DNA of 64,000 nt from Siphonodentalium dalli. Its lineage: Eukaryota; Mollusca; Scaphopoda; Gadilida; Siphonodentaliidae. The notes under the pieces are model-generated. The model ran no database searches. It saw nothing but the letters and a program-made list of their open reading frames with translations, and was not told the origin of the DNA. Shown here piece after piece: positions 1 to 12,569 of this stretch. The DNA lies in contig CP136063.1 of the NCBI GenBank assembly GCA_032622095.1, forward strand, positions 93,167,980 through 93,231,979, written 5' to 3'. Position 1 is the stretch's first letter. Each line of letters opens with the position of its first letter. Position numbers and translations under genes: made by a program.

Positions 1-1360
1 AGTGATTAAAAAATAAAACAAATGACAAAGTATATATCAAATGTTCAGTTCATTTACTATTGTTATACATTGGTAATTGCAGAGGAATTCTTGTTCCGAA
101 GATCTGTAGAACCACATGCATATCTATAACGAAATTACTGCACAGCTGTATATATCCTGACACCATATCTGATATCATCATGAACGCATACAGATATTTT
201 AAGGTGAGATTGTTCCATTTTATTCACCTTCAACCCTCATGGCCAAGAAGGAAATATATATTCATGTTCTCGGACTCATAAACATGTAAAAGTTTGTCGT
301 ATACACACATGTAGTATTCACACAGGTGCATACATCGATTACCCTGAGAGAAAGTAATCCCTGTTTTCAATGTTTTCACTATATATAGTAACGAAGCGTA
401 TACTAACTTTTTATGATTTTTCACATTTACCCAATGCGAGTGCTTTGTGTCCCTTTAAATTTTGGAACAAAGTATTCTATACCTGCATACGTCAAACATC
501 TTACCAGGAAGCATGTCTTACACCAATAAGAGACCTTGTTCAATGAGCCTGTGATGTTTTCTGCATGATGGATCGGCCAGATGAAACGAAATAGTCACAT
601 TGATGGAAACGTGTCGTCGATATATACTGAGACTTCCTGTTGAAAATCACGTGTGGAGAAATGTGACCATTTGGTTTTATCGACTCGACTCGCATAGGCG
701 TGACGAACATCTACACTGTTCGTTTTGTTAAGCACGATGACTGGAACGCATGCATGACGTGGTGACAGACTGACAGAGTGTACAAGAAAACCATATATAG
801 TCTGAAATGGTAACACCCTCAAGATCATATTATTAGCCATATAAATAAATTATAATATAAAATATATTGGTTTCATGAATGCACCACCTCAGAATTCCGT
901 TAAAACAAATCATCCTTCAAATTCTTACAACAACAACGGCAAAATATTACCCATGCTGGTGAACATTCCCGGACTTGTAAATCTCTGTCTGCATCAAGGA
1001 GCGCAAGTTGGAAATTACAACTGGGACCGGCCACAATGGAAGTCCTCTAGTCGAGCATGTCCTTGATCGAACGTTGTTTACATCGGCTTTCTAATAATTT
1101 GGAATTTATATTCACGGTGACTCTGTGATATAAAAATATATTGATGACTCAGGCTCCTCGAGTGCGCTTCTGTATGAATTGCTGCACCAGACAGTCAGTA
1201 AACATGTAATTATAGCATCTATAATGTCTACAGATATCGAGTGTTTGTGCCTTAACCGACAAGGTTAACAAGACGGGACGGGAACACAATCTCTACCAGA
1301 GCGCACCAGTCATGCTTCCTTTCTGACTCTGTAGCTGGCTGGGTACTAGTCCGTGTTTCT
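1..1360. other. AT-rich sequence, no gene recognised
   Basis: Only short frames broken by stops are visible on both strands. I see no splice-bounded exon, recognisable protein motif, terminal inverted repeat or tandem array here. The last part leads into the duplicated gene fragment described next. Confidence 0.5.
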
Positions 1361-1364
1361 ATAT

Positions 1365-1727
1365 TTAACATCGGATTTTCCAGCAAAAATGGCGAAACCC
1401 GATCGCTCCATAGTCAAATTTTCTATGTGCTTTGAGAACAATTCCCACACTAAAACATAATGACAGAATGGAAAATCAGAGCTGTAGTTTTGTTGTCCAT
1501 TTTCGCAAGCTGCTCGTCAAAATTGCAGCAAATTAGAACACTTGTGTTTGACTTGCCGTTCGAGTTGTGACAATGTCGTACACGTGCGTTTATACTTTTG
1601 TGCTGATAAAATAATCGGAGAACCAAATCACACCGTTTCGAAATATAGTTCTTTGCCTCTAGTGGGACTTTCCAATTGCAAACTTAAGGAAATTACACTG
1701 ATTTTAATCGATATTTTGTGTGTTTAA
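1365..1727 (+). pseudogene. B-box-like zinc-finger gene fragment, copy A (decayed)
   Basis: This stretch is an inverted paralogue of 52552-52905. Shared blocks run from a short upstream region (AAAAATGGCGAAA near 1386) through a second ATG near 1469 to a frame at 1542-1727 that reads MCLTCRSSC and then DKIIGEPNHTVSKYSS. The spacing of Cys and His residues (CxxC, then C-x-D, then H) resembles the second half of a TRIM-type B-box zinc finger; that family call is inference. Relative to copy B the frame is interrupted: the upstream ATG frame runs into a stop and an insertion separates it from the CLTC block. I read it as a non-functional copy. Identity of the parent gene is not established. Confidence 0.4.
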
Positions 1728-2710
1728 CAAGGGCAGCATGTTGCTGTGTTTGCTTAGTATATATCTTAATATCGCGGAAGTTCACCAAATGTGGGGAAAA
1801 TGTCGCCGATAGCAGCGGTCTTACGGAGTCATCACGGGAGGTAAATCCTGCATGGAGTTTGAGGGGAACTTTCAAGAGAGACGTAACGTAACGGTCCGAC
1901 AGAGGGCCGAAGACAATGGATGAACGTGCATGCACATCACGGTCAAAGAGTTATAAGGAGGAGCCCCATTTGTGAATTAAAAAAAAATTCAAATTCAAAC
2001 TATCAATTTGAAGGGGATAATCATTATTTATGATATAGTACTATATCGACAATCACACTACGAGATATACGTTCTAATTATGTAAACAAAAAAGGCGGTT
2101 TAAAACAAATAAATATATCTTTTTTTTTTTTTTAGGTATAGATCAATAGAGAGTTTGACAGGACATATTTGCAAAATACATACTTCATTATCGAGCATAT
2201 TGACGCAACTATAGTGTATGCGCTCGGTCTACCATTTGAAATCATTAGTTTCCATTCCATATTTTAATATTAAGGTGGCCATTTAAAAAATAGTTCTGAA
2301 AATGGCTACCAAAAAAACTAAAATATGCAATGAAAATTTTTTGATTTATTTTCTCGCAGACAGTAATAAGTATGGTGGATTTTTAATATAAAGCCTATAT
2401 CATAGTTTGCTGTTCTGCTATGCGTGCGACAAAGTCAACACATCCATGACCTCCGACATCGCAATTTAAATATGACTACTCATGTTGCTGTGTTTGTAAT
2501 TGTTATCAGCTTTTTAAAGAGATTGGATTCCAGATTATCGTGAGCTGTTACGTCACTAACCAATGAAATGGCGCATAGTCAGACCAATAACCAATGGAAT
2601 GGAGGAAAGTTTAGGAAACCACATCAATACAAAAAAGAAATCTCAGCGAGCGATATAAATCTGATCAGATTATCGTCCGATTTTCAAAGAGATTGAAGAA
2701 GAATGTAAGA

Positions 2711-3257
2711 GTATCATAGCAGGACAATTATGCAGAGTAGGACACGAGTGTCAGAGTAGGAAAAGAGTGTCAGAGTAGCACAATTGTGTTAGAGTATGAC
2801 AATAGTGTCAGAGCAGGACAAGAGTGTCATGGTAGGACAACAGTGTCAGAGTAGCACAATTGTGTTAGAGTATGGCAAGAGTGTCAGGGTAGGACAGAGT
2901 GTCAGACTAGCACAATTGGGTCAGGGTAGGACAAGAGTGTCAGGGTAGGACAGAGTGTCGGGGTAGGACAATAATGTCAGAGTAGGACAAGTGTGTCAGA
3001 GGATGACAAGTGTGTCAGAGTAGGACAATAATGTCAGAGTAGGGCAATACTATCAGAGTAGGACAAGAGTGTCAGAGTAAGACAAGAGTGTCAGAGTATG
3101 ACAATTGTGACAGAGTATCACACTATTGTCAGAGTAGAACAAGAATGTCAGAGCAGGACAAGAGTGTCAGAGCAGGAAAATAGTATCAGAGTATGAAAAG
3201 CGTGTCAGAGCAGGACTAGAGTCTTAAAGTAGGACAAGAGTGTCATAGTAGGACATT
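2711..3257. repeat. 19-bp minisatellite array
   Basis: About 28 degenerate copies of a 19-bp unit of the type GAGTGTCAGAGTAGGACAA run head to tail. Variants replace GG with TG, GC or AG and some units carry small deletions. No open frame spans it, so it is a non-coding variable-number repeat. Confidence 0.9.
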
Positions 3258-4350
3258 TTTCTGTATTCGCATTATAATTCTTTACCAACGTGTTTACCAA
3301 CCTGCCAAGTTGCCAACCTTATCAAAATATACCGGTACTGATGTACTATATTTCGTCATTATTTATACACCCAACGCACATGCCTCCAAGATGTGATGAA
3401 CACAATGACTCATCTGCCAACATGACCAATATATATATGAATTTACTAAATTTCACATCACCCAGTTTTTGATACGACCTCCGATTGTCAGGAGTTTACG
3501 TCAATCAGCTTCACGACTGGAAATATTTACCACCACCGACCTAATCCGCTTTGTCAACTTCAAACTATGCTCTATTTGTCACTATACACATAACGCACCT
3601 TTCTCCGAATGGTGATGAACGAAGTGTGTGGAATACATATCATACTATATACATGAAAAAATAAAATGGTTAGACTGCAAGTCAAAAAGCTGACTTTTGG
3701 CACCCTGCTCGCCCACACCGACATTCAGGTTGTATGCATCATCGCAACAAACGGGCAGTCGGTCACAGGGACGTGGCTAGAGGATCTTCGTTGTAGGGTC
3801 TATACCTTGGAATTTTCAACGGCACCGCTTGAACATGAAGACCAATCCATTTGCATCCCCGACCCTTGGGTTCGAATTTTCCAGTAGCTGAATCTTTCAT
3901 TGATGGAAATTTCCAACCTAACACCGCAAACAGTTGGAATATTTCCAACTTATGACCATTTCAGACAAAATAATTGAACAAAAGTAGAAAAGTAGCAATG
4001 AGAACATTTTCAAGCTATATGTGGTTTTAACTAATGTTGTGACAGGAATTTCCAACTGTTGAACATTTTGACCACCTCCCTGTCGCCACGTCCCTGATCG
4101 GGCTTCGAAGCTTCCTCCTATTGTTTGAGCTAAAAGTACCCCACGGTCGGAATATGTTCTGGAGAATAGCTTGTCTGTTTCGTGTGTGTGCTTTTTTTTT
4201 TTGGCCCGAAAGTGTTATCCATACTCTCTGTGCTCTGGTGGGTTTTCGGCGAGGCAAGTCAACCGCGGGTCCCAACACAACTGTGGGTATATATGGATAT
4301 AGCACATGCTGTCATAGGCCAAATAGGCCAATGCCCTTTTTTTTCTTCGA
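3258..4350. other. Unannotated interval
   Basis: Short frames only (for example 3666-3887 plus and 4121-4462 plus), none with a recognisable motif. The longer one runs into the foldback element at 4359, which argues that it is a chance frame. No repeat structure was noticed. Confidence 0.4.
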
Positions 4351-4358
4351 AAATGGCA

Positions 4359-4525
4359 ATATTATAAATTTGATTCTGATGTCGCTCCCGTTACAAAATC
4401 AATTTGTGTTTTGGGGTAAAACAAACTATGGTCAAAATATTGGCCAATTTTGTTTGATTTGATTTTTACCCCAAAACCCAATTGATTTTGTAACGGGAGC
4501 GACATGAGAATCAAATTTATAATAT
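4359..4525. mobile_element. Foldback MITE, ~62-bp arms
   Basis: The left arm (4359-4422, beginning ATATTATAAATTTGATT) is repeated inverted at 4463-4525 with few mismatches; both arms contain CGCTCCCGTTACAAAATCAA. A loop of about 40 bp separates them. Size and structure fit a non-autonomous palindromic DNA transposon. The target duplication could not be settled because the ends are AT-rich. Confidence 0.75.
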
Positions 4526-4711
4526 GATCATATGTTAATTGTTTAGGTGATATGTACATCTTAATGTGTATCAGAAGGCACTCATGGCAGTGCATGCACT
4601 ATCAAATATGTAATAAAACAGTAATGATCATTAACACTAATTAATCCTTGATCTGTCATAAGGTATAGAATGGTATAGATGGTGGGTAGTCGTATGCTGT
4701 CAAAATACAAT

Positions 4712-5726
4712 AGAGACCTTTCGCAAAACTCACGTTTACGATTATGGATACGGATAGGACACTACGTCACCACATTTGTGTACTTTCTAATCGTTCTCGC
4801 ATTTTACTATCCGTAAGAACGGTTACGATTTCATGGTTTCCAATTAGCTCAAATAACACCTAAATTAATTTTCTGCAAAATATTACTTTACTCGGTTCGA
4901 GACTGGTCAATATATCTCATGTAAACAGTCCAGTTATATTGGGCCACGACCGTGGTGAGCTGTTTAGAATGGCAAACACTGTATTCGTCGTCGTGAATCA
5001 CGAGCTTCCCGCGAAATAAGATCGCGATTCACAACGGATAGCCGACGACACAAAGCCTCGCAGTAATCGTCAAGCTAGAAGTACACAATGATGCAGTCGC
5101 CAAAATTTTTATCTATTTGGGTAGCGAACACGTCTCAGCATGGTGCACATCGCGTCGACTTTGGCTCGATTTGATAGGACCAAATCAGAAGTGATTCCCA
5201 TCAGCGAGCACAACAACCGTATATATATGTCGCAGTTCGTAAAACCCAAAGATGTGATAGGCCTGCATGTGAAGCCGAAATATCATTCAAATCAAATCGC
5301 GGACTGGAAGGGTCTTGAAACGATGGCGCCATGGTTGATGTCAGATCCAAATCTATAGGAACCCCTCTCCCCCATCAGCAATTACGTCTATCATGTCATC
5401 CATGATAACAACGAACTGAATTTCCACCACATATATGACCAGTCATTTATATATACCTGTATTGCCACAGTATATCACGAGAATCCCGGGTCGTACGTTG
5501 CGACTGGTCGTATAATAAACAGGTATATCGCATTGTTGCAAATGAGACAAGTGACGTTTTAAGGGACTGTTTTCCAAGCGCTTTGAGCTGTACAAGTGGT
5601 ACGAAATATTGATGGTGCGTCTTCGTCAAAACTCTTGTCCGTATACAGTCGTTTTGCGAAAAGACTTACGACTACCAATAGCTATCCGTATTCGTAATCG
5701 TAATTGTAAGGATGCGAAAGGTCTCT
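4712..5726. mobile_element. ~1-kb non-autonomous TIR element
   Basis: The ends are inverted copies: AGAGACCTTTCGCA at 4712 and TGCGAAAGGTCTCT ending at 5726, followed inside by inverted blocks around GATACGGATAG (near 4748) and CTATCCGTATTCG (near 5683). The interior has only a 72-codon frame (5140-5358, plus) with no recognised motif. I could not define a target duplication. Confidence 0.6.
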
Positions 5727-5729
5727 GAT

Positions 5730-7160
5730 GGAGGGAAAATACTAAAATATGTTACGTTGAAAATGGCGTCAGGGAATCTTTGCACGTTCAGTACTTGGTA
5801 GTTCTCTGCGGATCGTTTATGTCCGATGATGTCCGGGGTCAATGTGTTCATAAACCTATAAACGACATTGAATTTATGCGTTCATATATGTTTATGAATA
5901 ATACATTGAATCAGGGGTGTGTCTATGGTAACGTTATATGACAATAGGAAGCAATATTAGGTGTATGTAAATATACAAGGGTGAACTACTTTCATACCGA
6001 TGAACTCTTCTAATAAATCTCGATAAATGTGACATGATATTATTATAATAACGTTGTTCTGTATAAAATATATATAGGCATCGACTGAGACTTTCTATTA
6101 TTCCATAAGAAAAAAATCTCATTTTGATATATCTATCGATCCAGCCCGCACTGTGTGTAGCTGAGTAACATATATACCAACAACGATCTTCGAAAATTAT
6201 TATTAACACAATTACCTAATATTATGTTAGCATTCTAACAGCGTGGGCTTATTCACACGTAACCGGAAACGACCTCCATAAGCTTTATGCTTGATATCGG
6301 ATCCCCTCCATAAACCAATATTCATGATTCATATTTTGATTCTATTTTGTAACATACACTGTATTTGAATCAGTATATGGAATAAATACTGTTTACATCG
6401 ACTGAGGACAAAACCACGCAACTTGACACGCTTCATGTTATTAGAGCTTGAATATTTTATCTATGATCATGCTGGGAACGCACATGGACGTGGCCTTTGT
6501 GTTTCTGTTCTGAGATTAAACGTCGACATTCATCATTATTTAAAGTACATTTGAAGTACATTTTGAATATTTATATACGCAACATAGACTGTCGACGAAC
6601 ATATCTGGATTTTGGGCATGTTTATGCATATAACCTAATAATGTTTTGACATTCCGAATTCATTCGTTATACAAGCTCGAATCATATGCGTGCCACACTA
6701 TCATGCATTCTCGTTTCTGTTACACGTTGCTATATATGCAAATGAGACACACACCGACATGGACAAGAAAACGAATTGCGTGGTGTTCATAATCACTATG
6801 TACATGTTTTTCATTGAAGTCGGAGTAATGCACACTAGCCTGAGATGTCTAATAGATGTCTCAGTTGGGACTCGTTAGTGTCACGAACAGAAGAGGAAAT
6901 AGAAAGTTGAAGTATATCAATGGAGTAAGGTTTTTAAACAGACATATTTCCAGTCGTAGTAAACCCAGAATATTGACGGAAGACCAAGGTGGTAATTAAT
7001 TGAAGTGAATTAATTCAATTTTTGACATCAACGATGGTATTATTGATTACGTTATGGTTGTCATAATAGATAGTCGCTTTTCAAAACATTTACCGACCGC
7101 ATTTCAATTGTCATGATAGTTATGCTGGAGCCATGCATAACTCATGGTTACACGACGGGG
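5730..7160. other. AT-rich interval, nothing recognised
   Basis: Scanning both strands gave only short frames without motifs (5934-6209 minus and 6690-6878 plus are the longest). No TIR, tandem array or RNA gene was seen. Confidence 0.45.
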
Positions 7161-7167
7161 CTTAACC

Positions 7168-7340
7168 CTTTAAATACCAAATGGATTCTCCCAGTCAGTT
7201 AAAAAGTGTAAATCGGAATGACTTGGGGTGATAAAAGCAGATGAAAGATAAATAAAAGTGCAGAAGATGCCCTATTTTTTTTAGAAATGTTTAGATAATA
7301 AGTTCAACAAACGTTTGTTGAACTTATTATCTGAATATTT
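7168..7340. mobile_element. MITE ending in a perfect 40-bp palindrome
   Basis: Positions 7293-7332 form a perfect palindrome with 20-bp arms (left arm AGATAATAAGTTCAACAAAC). The 120 bp before it are homologous to 50068-50230 (shared GATTCTCCC, CAGTTA.AAAGTGTA and AGATAATAAGTTCAAC). A fragment of the right half also lies near 30238-30270. Together they define one dispersed family. Confidence 0.7.
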
Positions 7341-7491
7341 CCTATAGATTAATATTCATCAATAATGATTTAGTCTAGGGTTAATTGTTCTTTGTTAACA
7401 AGTGGGAATTCTCCAATTGACAAGCATAACAATTGTCTGATATATATATTGGTGGATTTGACGCATTATTCAAGTTCCCATGCCAGTGAAT

Positions 7492-7655
7492 TATCCTACA
7501 TATGCGAGTCTTCCATAGTGTGCCTATCGTTTATACGATAATGCACGGGCGTATAATACACGGTCAAGGTAAATATTGTTAGGCCAGTGTATTCACTTAT
7601 ATATGCGAGGCTCCCTATATGGGAGACTCGCGTATATAAGATAATGCATTGTCAC
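7492..7655. mobile_element. Twin-palindrome element, copy 1
   Basis: Two imperfect palindromes sit side by side. The second is clear: TATATATGCGAGGCTCCC facing GGGAGACTCGCGTATATA. A linker GGTCAAGGTAAATATTGTT joins them and is shared almost exactly with the copy at 14392. The first palindrome is more decayed. See the copies at 30557 and 62966 for the best preserved versions. Confidence 0.65.
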
Positions 7656-7811
7656 ATGGTTTTCGCAACATCTCAGGAGGCTCAAGATATGAAACGGTTA
7701 AATATGACACCCTCTTTTCAGGAACTAGTTAATCATACAGTAGTTCCGTGGTAGCCTATAGTTTGAAGCGAAAACAAAGATGTATATATAGATAGATAGA
7801 TGATCGCGATG

Positions 7812-8764
7812 GGTCATACTAAAACCCGACCGCATGCACCGACCGTACCCGATCGCACCGTCCCGAGGGGTCCGATCGAGATTGTTTGGGGACTATCATG
7901 CAGAAGAGACATGTATGTACCAAAGTTCCAATCCTCCAGTCGATATCTCAAGCGGAAACGGCACTGTTAACCCCTGTCGGTCGGTCCCCTGGTGGCGATG
8001 CGGTCGGCTGGTGTTATTTTCTGTGTTTTGCATAACGAATTTTACCACCGCGAATGGGTTAATATATTCACTTCCGGTAAAGCTAGCAACTTGCCCGATC
8101 GTCTGTTCATGGCGAGGGATATTCGCTGCATGATATGATGTCCCTTCGTGGTCAGACAGCTAGGAGAGGTGCGGTCGGTGCCTTTTTTATTTTGCGTATA
8201 CTTGTCGGAACCGGCCGCAAGTTAGGGGTTAACAATGCCGTTTCCCCTTGATATATCGACTTGGGGATTGGAACTTTGGTGCATGCATACAGCCCTATTC
8301 TGCAGATAGTACATGCCCCATTTCGTTCGGTCCCCTGGTGGCGATACGGTCGGCGGGTGTTATTTTCTGTGTTTTTGCGTATATGCATAACGAATTCGAC
8401 CGCCGCGAATGGGTCAATACATTCACTTCCGCTATACATGTAGCTATCAACTTGCCCTATCGCCTATTGATGCAGAGGGGTATTCGCTGCATGATATGAT
8501 ATCACTTTCAGTGGTCAGACAGCTATATAGGAGAGGTGCGGTCGTGGCTTTTTTATTTTGCGTACCTGGCGGAACAGGCCGCAAGTTAGGGGTGAACAGT
8601 GCCGTTTCCACTTGAGATATCGACTTGGGGATTGGAACTTTGGTACATACATGTATTTTCTGCACGATGGTGCCCGATCCATCTCGATCGGACACATCGG
8701 GACTGTGCGGTCGGGTAGAGACGGGTGCGGTTATGTGCGCATGCGGTCGGGTTTTAGTATGACC
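7812..8764. mobile_element. GC-richer TIR element with an internal tandem duplication
   Basis: The ends are inverted copies: GGTCATACTAAAACCCGACC at 7812 and its complement ending at 8764, with similarity continuing about 90 bp inward. The interior consists of two tandem units of about 345-360 bp: TCCCCTGGTGGCGAT recurs at about 7984 and 8328, and GTGGTCAGACAGCTA at about 8149 and 8510. Base composition is clearly more GC-rich than the surroundings. The open frames here repeat with the unit and look like by-products. No transposase was seen, so it is non-autonomous. Confidence 0.7.
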
Positions 8765-8778
8765 GGTCGTGAATCCAC

Positions 8779-8870
8779 ACAGTGACATATACACACCCGC
8801 GCCCGCACACGTGACATACCCACCCGCGCCCACACACGTGACATACCCATCCGCGCCCGCACACGTTGTC
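8779..8870. repeat. Short ~27-bp minisatellite (three units)
   Basis: The unit GTGACATACCCACCCGCGCC plus CACACAC is repeated three times directly after the TIR element. It carries CpG and CACGTG sequence. It also creates a repetitive Gly/Ala/Cys frame on the minus strand that should not be taken for a gene. Confidence 0.8.
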
Positions 8871-8879
8871 AACAAGGAT

Positions 8880-9945
8880 CAATATCACATGAATGTCTTC
8901 AGTTCATGATACGGCTGTTCAGGAATTATATGTCTCATTCATTTCACCCAACCTTGGGTGTTTATTTCACAGTTGTTTCTGAAATGATGTGTGTGTCGAC
9001 AGAAAACCCATGCATGATTTGTGTAAATGTTAGCCCAAACTACATTTCGAAGTAACGACGGCTTTGTTGTTTATTTCGAGGAATAATACAGCATCAGATG
9101 AATTCAGCCCAAATATATTGACAGGTGTCGAGGGTCTAACTCTATACTGAGCAATAAAAAAGTAATATAATAAATACCGAGTATATTTAATTTAACGCCA
9201 ATTGGTCGTTTATTTGCGTTTAAGCGTGTATTGATGCTAAAGCAAGGTGAAATAACGATCTTAAAATGAAATGGCCGGTATATTTTATTAGTTATCAGGG
9301 TTATCAGGGTCGTAGTTGCATAAATTACAATATATCTTATTTTTATGCTAAGATTATTGCGTGGTTATTTGTATGGCTTGATCGGTATAGCGGTTAACAC
9401 AAATCCCATATATGGAAATTCCAAATATGGAAATTGACTTGCGCATGCGCAGAACAGATACAATGGTCTTACTAAAAACGAAGCAATAAACAATTGATAA
9501 CAAGAAACACCGACCCAGTTAAATAACGACATTGGATGGCCGTGTATTGCGTCTTTAAGAGTGTGTTGATGTCTAAATCATGTGAATAACTAATTAAAAA
9601 TTATTTCGCCTACATATTTCGATAATTATCAGGTCCGCAGTTCGATCATGAAACAATATTTCTGACTTGTATGTTAAGACTTTAATTGCTTGTTCCTAAT
9701 GTCGATGGGGTCGTTGTATTCCCGATGGAGTAAATCACATTGTCGACGATTTGTCTAGACATAGTAATCCGCCAGCATACAGAGAGAGATTTCTGCTTCA
9801 TGATTCATTCATATAGCGTGATCCGTATATCTATGACCAATAATTGTACGTACACCGGATCGATATTCTACCGATATATGCATTCCGTGGATTTGTTTAC
9901 ATCAAATGTATAACATCGAATAACCATACTTACATCAAAGAAGGC
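8880..9945. other. Unannotated AT-rich interval
   Basis: No frames of interest, no inverted or tandem repeat noticed. A short direct echo (TATGGAAATTCC then AAATATGGAAATTG) near 9412-9436 is the only local structure. Confidence 0.4.
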
Positions 9946-9948
9946 GTG

Positions 9949-10009
<61 letters not shown>

Positions 10010-10151
10010 CTCTCTCTCTCTCTCACACACACCCTCACCCTTCCTCACACACAAACACGCACACACACACTCTCTCTCTCTCACTATCTCTCGCTATCTC
10101 TCCCTCACTATATACATGTATATATCTCTCTCGCTATCTCTCTCACTCACA

Positions 10152-10209
<58 letters not shown>

Positions 10210-10265
10210 CTCTCACGCTCTCGTACTCCCTGTCCACCTTTCCCCCTTTCTCCCTTTCTCTCTCA
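9949..10265. repeat. Long CT/AG microsatellite
   Basis: Polypyrimidine tract of CT dinucleotides in several blocks (9949-10024, 10070-10100, 10125-10215), interrupted by CA-rich segments. The Ser/Leu-rich and Arg/Glu-rich frames across it are artefacts of the repeat. Confidence 0.95.
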
Positions 10266-10546
10266 TGTTGCACTATTCCAGGACAAACTGACAGTTGCAT
10301 TGAAGCTGCTATTTGTTTTGGGTTAAATTTACCCTTATTTCGTATGATGATTATGATTAATTACACTCCGCACGCAAGGGTTCGTCGATAGAATAGACGG
10401 TAATCGTAATGCCATCGTAATTTCGTGGTAATTAGGTCAACCTTACAACCAAAACTGAGAGATCCAACATTCATAATTTAAACAAACAAAAAATCCACTG
10501 CCAGTTCATTTTAAAACATACAATAAAACATAAGAAATCGTCCCTG

Positions 10547-11060
10547 CACTGCCAAAAATATTTTCTCAATTCAGGAAAAAAAAAATCTTGAAATGAGATA
10601 TTATCTTGGGAGAATAGCTAGAAAAATGAGAAAAACATATTTTCTAGGTCAAGAAATGAAAGGGTGGGAAAATTTCTTGTCTGAGAAAATTTCTTTAAGA
10701 AAACACAGTAATCTTAGTAAGAAAATCCTAGTAAAAAAATCTTAGTATAGATTTTTTTTCTTAATGTAGGAAAGATTGTTTTTCTCACATAAGTTTATTT
10801 TTCTTGAAATAAGATAAGTTTAAGATACTGCGATTATCTTGGGAGAATAGCTAGAAATTTAAGAAAGCTATACAATTAATCTAGAACAAGAAATTATATT
10901 TTCTATAGTTAGAAATATCGTCAAGATATTTTTTCTAGAATGAGATTTTCTCAAGCAGGAAAATAAATCTAAGTAAGGAAAACAAGTTTTCTTAACTAGG
11001 AATATTTTCCCCAATTAGGAAAGATATATTAGAAAACAATTCTTAATTAAGAAAAACATT
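10547..11060. mobile_element. CACTG-ended element with AAGA-type subterminal repeats (left end)
   Basis: Starts with CACTGCCAAAAATATTTTC and continues as ~500 bp of degenerate short motifs (CTTGRRA, AAGAAA, TTTTCTT in both orientations). The complementary end, TTTTTGGCAGTG, lies at 30076 after a similar motif-rich stretch. CACTG ends and dense subterminal motifs recall the CACTA/EnSpm group; that assignment is inference. No matching right end lies nearby, so this is a solo left end or one end of a larger disrupted element. Confidence 0.5.
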
Positions 11061-11186
11061 TAATTTTAAATTAATATATAATTTCAATTGTGTTTTAAAA
11101 TATACAATTGACATTTATTCTGAATATAAAAACTTCTTTGTAAATATCATTGTTAAATGTATAATAGAGACAATAAGGGGGCTTAA

Positions 11187-11679
11187 AGGCACGGGAGGCC
11201 TTAGTTGTCGAAAATATTCATATTTGTTTCAATCACCGTAAACAGAAAAACATTAAAACGCATACAGTTTTGTTCATATATACCATGACCATCGCGTAAA
11301 CAGCATGCTATCATAAAGACCTACTATATTTTACCTAAGCAGGAGCCTGATTGTGTTACAGAAGGCAGCACAGTGTTACTGGCTAATCACACACAAATGA
11401 TATAAATGCTCTTTATTCGTTCCATATCAAAATTCAGCAACAATGAACGCTCTTTATGTTTACCATCATAATATAAACAAACACCAGGAAAGTACCTTTT
11501 TATGCTTTTGTTTACATAAGAATGGTCAAACATATGACAATAACATACTGTTTATGCGATATTTCTTATTTGTATACAGACAAAGTCTGTCTACATTTTA
11601 ATATTCTTTCCGTTTGTGGCGGTTTTTGACCGGTGGAAATATTTTCACAGCATACCCACCGCCAAGGCCTCCCGTACCT
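11187..11679. mobile_element. TTAA-flanked MITE (family A)
   Basis: Terminal inverted repeats AGGCACGGGAGGCCTT (left) and AAGGCCTCCCGTACCT (right) are each bordered by TTAA (11183-11186 and 11680-11683). TTAA targets are typical of Kolobok and piggyBac transposons. The right ~350 bp are homologous in direct orientation to 57590-58000. It has no transposase frame. Confidence 0.75.
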
Positions 11680-12352
11680 TTAAACTTTAAATATACAATC
11701 AACAATTTCTCGTTACAGTTATGGGTTTCTAAAATTGCAAGTGGCCAAACAAGATACTGTGTACATTCGCGAAATGAAACTATACAAAGTACCTGTATCT
11801 TGTTCTGCCTCTTAAAATTGTATAACCTATATACGCAACAAAAAATATATTGATTGCTAATAATTACATCCCGACACATGATTTTCAATATATTTATAGA
11901 AAGAGTTACCTCAAATCTGTCGGTTGCAAAAAAAATATATAACAATTTCTGTTATTTGAGTATCCAGTTCAAACGATAGGAAAAAAAATCATCACACATG
12001 ACAAAACAAGCACTGTATGTGCCTTAATAAACATCGTAACCCTGTATTTTTAAATGCACATATTCTAGGACGGGTGATGTGTAATAAACACAGAAAGACA
12101 CTTGTATTAATGGATTTGTTGATACGGCACTTGTGCCATTGAGGAAAGATAGAACTCTAGGGTGTGCTGTTTATTCCGTCATTGTGCGCTAGCACTCGTG
12201 TCATATCAACAAACCCATAAACAAAATTGTGTAATTCTGTGTATATACAGCATGGTTTCAATAGCTGTTTCATGAATCATGCAGATTGCAGGTTTACTGT
12301 TCAGGTACTAGCCCAAGTCTTTTTGGTATGCAACAGCTTGAGATATCGAATA

Positions 12353-12565
12353 CAGTAATGCTCCGAGTATAATCGACTCCTTAAACACAGTAGAATTATG
12401 GGTAACTTTTCAGGATTTAGTCGGAAATATGGCTTGTTGCCATTCATCGGAAAGCTCTCTGAGAGCTTTCCGATGAATGGCAACAAGCCATATTTCCGAC
12501 TAAATCCTGAAAAGTTACCCATAATTCTGCTGTGGTTAAGGAGTTGATTACTTAGAGCATTACTG
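12353..12565. mobile_element. TA-type palindromic MITE, copy 1 (full length)
   Basis: A near-perfect palindrome of 213 bp. It opens CAGTAATGCTC, ends GAGCATTACTG, and the arms meet at AAAGCTCTCTGAGAGCTTT. It has TA on the left flank; the right flank reads CA, probably a mutation. Three more copies lie at 32695, 32982 and 59116. TIR beginning CAGT with a TA target fits a Tc1/mariner-type MITE (inference from family habit). Confidence 0.85.
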
Positions 12566-12569
12566 CAGT

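Noticed and set aside
4121-4462. 113-codon plus-strand frame
   Set aside because: It runs into the foldback MITE and has no domain or splice support.
8447-8875. 142-codon minus-strand frame with Gly/Ala/Cys repeats
   Set aside because: It spans the minisatellite at 8779 and the TIR element; its repeats copy the DNA repeat.
9844-10391. Ser/Leu-rich and Arg/Glu-rich frames of 68-160 codons
   Set aside because: They are direct readings of the CT/AG microsatellite and have no sequence outside it that looks coding.
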